Source: Albula goreensis
Lineage: Eukaryota; Chordata; Actinopteri; Albuliformes; Albulidae
Reading direction: 5' to 3'
DNA length: 64,000 nucleotides
NCBI GenBank assembly: GCA_022829145.1
Contig: CM040745.1
Location: 22,288,906-22,352,905 of the forward strand
Shown here: positions 55,621-64,000 of the stretch, piece after piece
Layout of the letters: each line of letters starts with the position of its first letter
Position numbering within the stretch: the first letter of the stretch is position 1
Translations under genes and position numbers: made by a program
The notes under the pieces: model-generated
What the model was told of the DNA's origin: nothing
The model's input: the letters and a program-made list of their open reading frames with translations, nothing else
Database searches by the model: none

Positions 55621-56581
55621 CATGAGCTCTGAATTATGTGTATGCTAGTTAGCTCACTTCAACATAAACGATTTTTTGTCAAATTTATCCTTTGCGCAGA
55701 CAACAGTGTGGATTGGCTTTAGACAGGCCACACATTTAATGTGTCTGCTGATTAGAAAAGAAGTGTTATTTTTATAATCAAAGCGCAACTTTTTTGAGAT
55801 GGAAAAAGTAAGACGATCAAACTGTTCAAAATTAAGTTCACATTGGTTGGAGTAACCCATACGGTTAGAGGGCCCATACGGAAAACAGAGCAAAGTGTAC
55901 AGTGTAATTCACGCCAAGCAAGTAGATGGCGATAAAGGATTTAAAAAATAGATTTAGGTGCTGCATACCTACAGTGTCATCGATGGGTCCTGTTATCAAA
56001 AGACTGAGTTGCAAGAAATAAAAACTGAGCACCTTTATTCAATACTAAAACATCGGACACAGTCCAGAGTTTGTGTCTGTGTGACCAGATTGTTTAGTAT
56101 ATTTGTAAATTTGCCACCAATGAGAAGAGTGAAATGGGCCCCACCTTTCCTTTGACAAAATTAATTGAGGGGGGAAACAGCTTTAATTCAATTATGTGGG
56201 CCTGTGGGATCTTAATAAAAGACTTTAAAAAACCCATCTATTTCTAAAAATTAAAGCTCAATCTTTTATTTGAGAAAAAAGAAACAAGTTTTTTCTAAAA
56301 AAAGAAAAGGAAACCATTCCAGTTTTGCTTACATGCTTTAACACAATGATTGAAACAGTTACTACATTTTATAGAAGTGATTATAACATAATGATCAACA
56401 ATAACACATTTCCCTAAAACACCATACAGTTAAAGATGTCTTTCACAGAACAGAAAATGTCTTTGTGGAAATGTTTTTTTTTAATGTATTAAATACAAAC
56501 AATAGTTGAAAGCAATGAAAGAGTAACTGCTGAAACATTCGGCGAACCATCTGTCAAATGATAAACTCTTGAACTGCCATT

Positions 56582-56785
56582 GGGTCAAATTGACCCATTT
56601 CCGTTTTTTAAATATATATGACTTAGTTTTACATAATAAAGCCATATATTATGGTACCCTTTCACTTTTCCTAAAATATGTTATTTAACATCCTAAGATA
56701 AAAAGTTGATAGAGAGAAAGAAAACAAGTTTTTGGTATTTATGCCTATTCCTGTCATTTGGATCAAATTGACCCACTAGTTAAAA
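56582..56785. repeat. Pair of direct repeats each centred on a TCAAATTGACCC palindrome
   Basis: CTGCCATTGGGTCAAATTGA (56575) and CTGTCATTTGGATCAAATTG (56751) are about 176 bp apart in the same orientation. The first contains the perfect palindrome GGGTCAAATTGACCC. Similar TTGACCC termini occur in piggyBac-like fish elements; here it is only suggestive. Confidence 0.35.
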
Positions 56786-59564
56786 GATCTGTTCCCCCTT
56801 GTTTCCGTTAAAGCATTGTTGTTGCTAAGCAACAGGTGCATTTTGGAAGGGTAGGGGGTCTTAACCAGAGTTGGGGTTTTAACAATTAACAGTATCCTGC
56901 TCAAATACCCATACAATTGACAGTCCACATTCCGCTCATAAACTGCTCGTAAAAATGGTTGCATCTGGCTGTATAATAAATCTGACTGACTATAAAATCC
57001 CTTGGAATCTCTACCTGCTTTGGTTCTACCTAGCTTTGGCTAGGCCCTGCAAATGAGAACATTCTACTTGGTTAAATAAAGGTTAACTTAAATCAACTGC
57101 TGCTTATGTATGTATGAGGCCTTGAGACAATATTAATGCTTTTGAATGAATTATTTGGAGTGTACTACATTTCAAGCACTTAATGTCACATTTAATTCAC
57201 ATTTAATTGTTTGATTCCTACATCAGCACAATACATGATTTTATGATTTTATTACACACAGTCTTCCTATGAATCTGTCAATTATTTTCAATAAAAACTA
57301 ATACTGTTCTCAATACATGTGTAAAGTGCAACATTTTACCATTCTCTTGGTTAAAATGGCAAACTAAATCATAGACACTCATGGAGTATCTATATTTCTT
57401 ATTAAATTGCAAGCTGTATGTACATCGTTTTGTTAAAAAGATAACTGACAAGTCCTTTTAGACTTTTTGTTGCCTTATTCATATATATTAAAAAGACTGG
57501 CACTATTGCTGATTTTTTGTGAAAAAATATATTTAAGAATTAACAGTGAGCCTAATGGTGAAATCTAATTTGTGTTTTAAATATAAATTACTGATACATC
57601 ATGACTCCAAAATAGCAATATTGACATTAACTATTAAATTGAAGTCAAGTAGTAAATAATTAATCAAGAAATCTGACTGACTTCAGACTGAACTATTATC
57701 AGGTCTCTAGTGTTACCTTTGCATATAGCTTTGCAAAATTATTGTGATGCTCTACGCCAACAGTGTTTCCCAAATAGAGCAGATGGAAATAAAAAATAAC
57801 AATACACATTTCATATTTTTATGTTATTCATTAGGCAATGAGTAAGAATCTCCTTCTCTGTCCTGTCTCCAGGCCCCACTGCAAGGCTTTTGACATTTAA
57901 GTCCTACCTCTTGTGTTTAAATATTTGATGAGGAGAAGATCATCTTCAGTAGCTCTCCCTGGTATATCACAGCAAGCCCTCTGCTTCCACATCATATCAG
58001 AGGCAGTCTCATTTCACCTGCCTTTTTGGCATTAATGTTGGGGTGTCAGAACCTTTTTTTATTTTCTGTTCTTGATTGAATCGGGTGTATAGAATATGGT
58101 GAATGTGACTGTCATCCTCATATCACAAGTGTATTTCACCCTACATACAAAACATAATCTGAACTCTTGTGTTTTTTTTTTTGTGTCTCTGTTTTATAAG
58201 TCATGATTTATAACTTATATCATGTCGTTTATATGTCCCCATGTGAATTGTATTTATATAAATGCACAGAATAAAAATTTTTACAAATCAGCTTTGACAA
58301 GCTTTGTCTGTAGTCAATAGATGTTTTCATGCTGCGTCATAGTTTCACAGGCATTTGCATCTTATTTATCTAATGGAATTTCTATTTGAGGGTCAGTGGA
58401 ATCTTGGTAACAGCTAACTGTACTGCTAGAAAAACACACTGTTTTACTCCACACCATGTTTCAGATGCAGATATTTTAACATTTGCCCCTTCTCTAATGC
58501 ACAGTAATTTTGCTTTCTCTGTGGCAGACAACAATCACATTATACCTGCCCACAGGCTTCATGTTAGCTTTTGCAAATCAGTGTCAAGTGCATAAGAGGT
58601 CTGCCTCAAAAGCAGACCTGACAGCAGAATCCTGGATTTGTGGTGTCCTGTACTTTAATTCTGTTGCTCTTAGGGTCGTCCAGCAATGGCCTTGCAATAT
58701 GTTGTAGTGGTTGCTTAGCCCAACAGGTAGAAAGGGGCAATGACGTTCCTTCCCTGTGCATATCAATGGGGATTCTCTCCCTGCATTCTGCTCTCGTTTC
58801 AAATTCATGGTTCCTGGTAGAATCATATCTCATAGCCACGCCTCACTTACTCTCAGGCTGGATACATATGCAATCTGACATATCTTCCCATGTCCCATAC
58901 ATTTTTTATCGACTTCTCCCATCCAGGTCACAAAGAAGAGCTATCTACAGCATAATGGCAGCATTTTATCAATGGGTGCTTTTGCTAAGTAGTATTAGAG
59001 ATGTGATCATCAACCACCTTACAAATAAAGGTACTCATATCTCAGGATGTTTTAAACTGATCAGCCAACATGTGCCAACATTTTACTATTGTATGTCAAA
59101 TCCAAGAGAAGATGACCTTCTGACTGAGTTGTTGATCTTCTTACCCATTATGTGTGCTTCTCTATTTCCTGTTCTATGCCATAAAATGACTATTTCCTGG
59201 TATGGACTGGTGTTTACAATCAGTTAACAGTATTTATCAGAGTACATACATTTACCTTCCTCTTTTGGGAAACCATGAAAAGTTGGTAACATCAATTAAT
59301 AACATGCTGTTATTAACCATTTATGCATGGCTTTAATGTTTTTATTGCTTCAGTTATTGATCATTCATTCATGCAGAGAAAAAACTAACATGATGAGCAT
59401 TTCATTTCTCATTTTGACAGTCTTCAATTGATCATTTATCAAGCTGAGAAATCAGCAGTGTTATTGAGTCTGGGAAACAAGAACAGTTTCCAAGAGAGCT
59501 TTTTTCAGTTAGCTTAAAAATATCCTATAATGAAAACAGTGTTCATAATTAAATTTAGAAACTA

Positions 59565-59612
<48 letters not shown>
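59565..59612. repeat. (AAT)n microsatellite
   Basis: About 16 perfect AAT/ATA units. Confidence 0.95.
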
Positions 59613-59613
<1 letters not shown>

Positions 59614-59854
59614 TATGTATTAACTGCATCTCCAAATGTATGTGTGTGTATCATATGATGTTGATATTTGCATATGTGTGTATCTATGCATGTATAGCCT
59701 ATTGTGATGTTTACATTTACAAGTGTTAAACTCACTGAAATCCTTCTCTGCAGCTAGGCTTTGCCAGGTCTGCAGTGGAGCATGCAGTGATATTGTGCTG
59801 GGTTAAGTGCTTCGAAATCTAATTACTCTAATGTCTGTTGCGGTCTTAAATCAC

Positions 59855-60365
59855 ATTTATTGGCTAAGTGCACCGGTTTGTCTGTCCTTCAAAAGGAAGC
59901 TCCATGCTGCTCCCAGGGTAATTATTCCGATTGGATATGAGCAATTGCACTTATTGGCTGAGGCATGGCACCGGCTGCCTAGCCTCTGATTCGTTGCCAG
60001 TGATACAGTTTGGTCATCAGCGATTGGCTCCTGGGAGGTAGTGGGTGGGGAGTTCTCTCTTTCCTCCCTGTATTGGAGCATGTGTAGATGTGAATGCTTT
60101 TTTCCTCTCCTTTTATTTGAGTGACTGCAGGTATTGGTGTCTGCATGTGAGCGTGTGTGTGTATGTGAGAGAGAGAGAGAGAGAAAGAGAGAGGCGAGTG
60201 GTGTCTCATCTCCCCCCTCTGGCTTCCCTTTCTCCCTGCTCCCTGCTGCTCCTTCCTTTTTTCCCTCCCTGTCCACCCGTCTCCAGATGGACCAGCCCCG
60301 GACCCTCCACCCACAGCCCTTTTGACTCTCCTCACTTCTCCATCCCACCTTGTCCACTAAAGCAG
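59855..60365 (+). promoter_or_regulatory. Candidate promoter and untranslated first exon of a downstream + strand gene (possibly pcbp3)
   Basis: Four ATTGG (inverted CCAAT) boxes lie at 59859, 59930, 59953 and 60023. They precede a GA tract (60166-60193), a long pyrimidine-rich leader and a consensus donor AAAGCAG/GTAAGA at 60366. The leader holds a short upstream frame of 12 codons (ATG at 60285, MDQPRTLHPQPF). In human, PCBP3 follows SLC19A1 on the COL18A1 strand, so pcbp3 is the natural candidate. No coding exon is visible, so the name stays inference. Confidence 0.4.
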
Positions 60366-63300
60366 GTAAGACTTTTCCTCAAAAAGGCAGACTGCATTAC
60401 TGTAAGGAAGAAAGAGTTTTTGTAAGCGCTTTTTCTCTCTCCCTCTCATCTGTTCTGTTCTCTGCCTCTCTATCTTGCTCCTTGTCCCTATTCTCTTTCT
60501 AGTACAAAAATTCTGAGCTCCCTTTCTTTCAAGTCCTCCCTCTAGCAGCTCCTCTCTTGGAGGAAGGGTTGGGACGTGGGGGATTAGATTTGGTTGGTGG
60601 GGGGTCATGCTTTTCTCTTGCTAACTCAGTTCACAGTGAGTGCTCAGTTGTCCTTTCCTCTCCTTCGTCCCAATCTAACGACATTTGTTTTCCTTATCTG
60701 TTAAAATATTTCTTTAAGTTATAGTTAAAAATGAGACATAATGTCTCCTGAGTTTATTTTGAAATAATTATAATTGTTGTTGTTTTCTTAATTGTGAAAA
60801 CAAGGCTGATTGTTTGCATTTTATGATTCAGTACTTTTAGTAGTCTGTTACTGCAAACTTATTAATAGACATGTTGTAGTCAGCATGCACTAGTTCCAAA
60901 TGGTGAGTTTGCAAGGGCACCAAAAAAAAAAAAAAATTGCATGACGTTGCACAAAGAATAATTACCTTACATTGTAACTATTGGCCTGATAGAATCAAGT
61001 GAGGTTTTCGCTGTGTAATTCAAATATTAACGTAGCACATAAACCATTCCGGGCAGCAGTGAAAAAATCTGCTTATCTCACAATCCGGACATCCTGTGGT
61101 TCATTTAGCCAGCAATGGATGCTGTGTAGGCTTGAAATGATTTAAATATCAATACTTTTCTCTAAAGTCTTTGCAAGATCAACTTCCAGTTGTGGTACCC
61201 GAGACATTTGATGGATAATATTTGCTGTGGATCACATAAATATAGTGCTTCATAATTCAGGTATTTCATATAAGAAAATGTTTTTTCGGTCCGGAGTAGG
61301 CACTGGGCCTGCATGGAAATTTGACAGAATGGAAATTTGAATGTGTTATTGTGGTTTGTGTTGAACACAGGACCATTGATAGGCCATAGTAAGGCACATA
61401 AATATGTTCTGCTGTTATATCTACTACATGGACATTCTTAAGATGAAGTTGAAGAGAAAAGAGCTACACCAGAGAGAGTATTTACATATCTGAGTTTTCA
61501 ATTCCATGAAAACTGCCTTATTTAGTTCTGGTTTTCCTGTTGTTTATATTGGAATTATGTGACAATACAAAAATTACTTTTTAAATGAAATTTCAGCTCT
61601 TTATTTCATTATACAAGAGTTATTTATCATAGCTCTTGTATAAATATTGGGTAGACAAGGAACAGTCCAACCAGTGGGTGCATGGTGTTTTTAGTGTCTC
61701 TCTAGAAGGTGCTAATTGGTATTGTATACATTCCTGCAGCTGCTGTCTGGCATTGCACAAATCCACTCATTACCTTTCAGTGTTGATATATTCATACTCC
61801 CAAGCCAAGAGGGGATTATATTGTAGTCCTACATCAAAGTTAACTGTTGTATAGTTTTCTCTGAGTAAAAGTAGTTAGTCATGAGTGTCTAAAATGGTGT
61901 ATAACAGAACTTCAAATAACATTTGATAATGAATTGGACAATGTAAGTTCTCTTTGGAAATAACTCACACATTTTCTTTTTTAAATTACCAGTGTACAGA
62001 GAGCTCATTCATTCAGTAGGCAAAATGTACAACTGCCTCTGAATTTAATGATGAATGAGTGACATAACTTGAATTATCAATAATTGTACTCATATTTAGA
62101 AAACATAACACAAACACGTGCACATATATTGTCATAATATATAGTAATGTCAGTAAATGGAAGTTATATCAGTAAGTCACCATTGAATTCAAAAGCAATA
62201 CTACATGCCGCACATGTGAAAATACAAGTAATATGGATTATCATAGTAATTGGCCATGTTTGAAATTATGGACAGGATCTTAAGTTTGCTTGTGCAGAAA
62301 TAGAGTTGCTAAATTGGAAATGTCTAAAAGGGAGACTTAAATCTGTAGAACCACTCCAGATTAATATGGTGGCATTTTCCCCTGCTGTATATTTTCATCA
62401 ACCCCAAATAGATGTATAAAATGTTGAGGAAAAGCTATTACTTGCCAGATGAGTTCAATTATATTGCCTCTAACAAGCCATTTACTCAGTTCTTTCTGCT
62501 GACGACCTTGCACTCTGAGCAGCTGGTCTTTTTGTGCTTTTGCTTATTTTGTTTCCCGGATCTCACGCTGTCCTGGCTCTCAAGTTTCCTGCTCAGTTTT
62601 GTTTTGATGTGAAAGGGCGCCCATGATGTTCATAGAGTGAAGCTTGCCAGTTCTGTCTATCAGAGAGAGAAGACCTACGCCCAGTTACCCATCCTCTGCA
62701 TCACCCCAGCCCAAGAAAGCTTTCCTTCTGTCAACATCTCTCTTTATATTTCAGATACTCTAGCGCCAGGTATTGATTCCCATCCCCTGGCTCAGCCTGA
62801 TTGGAAAGCATGTCTCCTCCAGACCACCTCGCCACTTGAAAGCCCTCTGCCTGTGTCATAATTCATATGAGAATGTAAAGAAATCCCAAGGGGCTGAAAT
62901 AGAATGCTGCCCATTTTTTTAAAAGCGGAGGCTGAAGAGAATTATGTCCTGTGAAATCCAGGGCCTTATGTCTCTCTGCAAATCCACTCTTCAGCATTGT
63001 AATTTAAGCCACCAGTGGGTCATGATATGAGTTTAGAGGGCTGGAGGGATGGGTGGACTGTATCTGTGCTTTGTGAGGGTGTCAGAGCCTTTGTCACTGC
63101 CTTAAACAAGGAGCCAGAATTATGTGTCCTAGAACAATCTATTCAAGGGTTATTTTACATTTATGAATGTCTAATGCCCCTGGGACTTTCCTGTAACATT
63201 ATAACAGTGTGGTCATATCATTTTGAAATGTTATGAAAATGTTACCATAATGCAGATTCTAGAGTGTATGAAAATGACAAGCCTGGATGGGATGTTTGGC

Positions 63301-64000
63301 TACTTCTCATCATCATCTGGTTCTGTATATGTTTTAAGCTCTTATTTGTGTGCTTCCTTTTTTTTTTTTTTTTTGAGCTGTTCAAATTTATGAAGAATAA
63401 TGCAGTGATGGGGCAGGCCCAATTGGGGTTAGGGTGAAAAAAAAACAATTATTTGTATGTTTTTTATAAATATATTAATATTTATAAATATGTTTTTTTC
63501 TCAATGATTCTGTGTAATTCTTACCATTGTGGAATGGTACCTGTATGTCATGATTATACGGACAAGCAATGCCAAATTAACTGAATTGGAATGTTTATCC
63601 AGGTGTAAAGCACCTGATAATATTTGATTATCAGTCAATGTATATGTCTTCAGAGCACAGGAAAGACCCCAGCAGTTGCCCTAGTGTTTGTGTACTTACT
63701 TGTCACCAAAAGTGTACAGAGGAGTGCTCAAAATGTCTCTCTCTTAGGCAGCACTTGGCACTGTACGAAATCACAGCGCTTTTAGTTGATTAAAAGCATA
63801 CAAGGGTTTGTTTCGCGCGGTAGGTGCTGGAGCCGGCCTGACAGCTTAACTACTGATTATTCAAGCCTCTTAGGGTAAGCTGGAGCATTTGAATGATGAA
63901 CGCCGACACTCTCTCTCTTCATTCAGTAAGGAATGGTGCAGAGAGGCTGAGGTAGCAGAGATGTGAAACCGGAACCTGTTGGCTCCCTGGCTCTCAGATC
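60366..64000. other. Presumed first intron / intergenic tail of the window
   Basis: Non-coding. CT-rich to 60670, then AT-rich. Poly-A at 60922-60935 and poly-T at 63358-63374. No exon with similarity found; open stretches at 61636 and 62637 look random. Confidence 0.55.

Larger units (their letters stand above)
55621..59850. other. Intergenic DNA between slc19a1 and the next locus
   Basis: AT-rich. No coding exon recognised on either strand. At 57020-57090 the sequence GCAAATGAGAAC...TTGGTTAAATAAAGGTTAA resembles the 3' tail of fish retroposons (low certainty). A long open frame at 58640-59227 (+) has no recognisable domain, splice context or similarity and is probably chance. An (AAT)n microsatellite lies at 59565-59612. 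Confidence 0.6.

Noticed and set aside
58640-59227. 195-codon open frame in the intergenic region
   Set aside because: No domain, no biased composition, no splice or promoter context; likely chance.
59855-60365. Naming this leader exon pcbp3 outright
   Set aside because: Only synteny supports it; no coding exon is inside the window.

Overview
This window is vertebrate nuclear DNA, almost certainly from a ray-finned fish (probably a teleost). It is AT-rich, with long introns bounded by GT...AG, CA/GA/TA microsatellites and fish-type transposon remnants. I could not place it to species.

Region 1 (about 0.8-40.7 kb, + strand) is the collagen XVIII alpha-1 gene, col18a1, read from its internal (downstream) promoter to its poly(A) signal. 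I could thread 42 coding exons by GT/AG sites with every phase matching. They give one uninterrupted reading frame of 1,825 codons plus stop. In order the protein has a signal peptide, a mucin-like DUF959-type region, a ten-cysteine frizzled-like domain, a laminin-G/TSPN domain, a long interrupted Gly-X-Y region with candidate heparan-sulfate sites, a trimerisation domain, a proline-rich hinge and endostatin. The first exons of the short isoform (upstream promoter in mammals) are not seen and should lie left of the window.

Region 2 (43.4-55.6 kb, - strand) is slc19a1, the reduced folate carrier. Five coding exons give 515 aa with continuous frame. A non-coding first exon and promoter are suggested near 55.5 kb. 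The two genes lie tail to tail, the same neighbourhood as COL18A1-SLC19A1 on human chromosome 21q22.3.

Region 3 (55.7-64 kb) has no recognisable coding exon. At 59.85-60.37 kb there is a promoter-like block with four ATTGG boxes and a probable untranslated first exon ending in a strong + strand donor. By synteny the best candidate is pcbp3, but no coding sequence supports this.

Mobile DNA includes a composite 2.2-kb terminal-inverted-repeat element at 47.4-49.7 kb carrying a broken Myb/SANT-like reading frame of the Harbinger type, a 5S-rRNA-like SINE just upstream of a col18a1 exon (26.7-27.0 kb), and weaker DNA-element relics at 14.6-15.5 and 53.3-53.8 kb. The most distinctive coding feature is a 14-unit, 24-bp tandem repeat inside the endostatin hinge exon. 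I saw no wholly new biological system. The window is an ordinary, well-conserved two-gene locus with several lineage-specific details.
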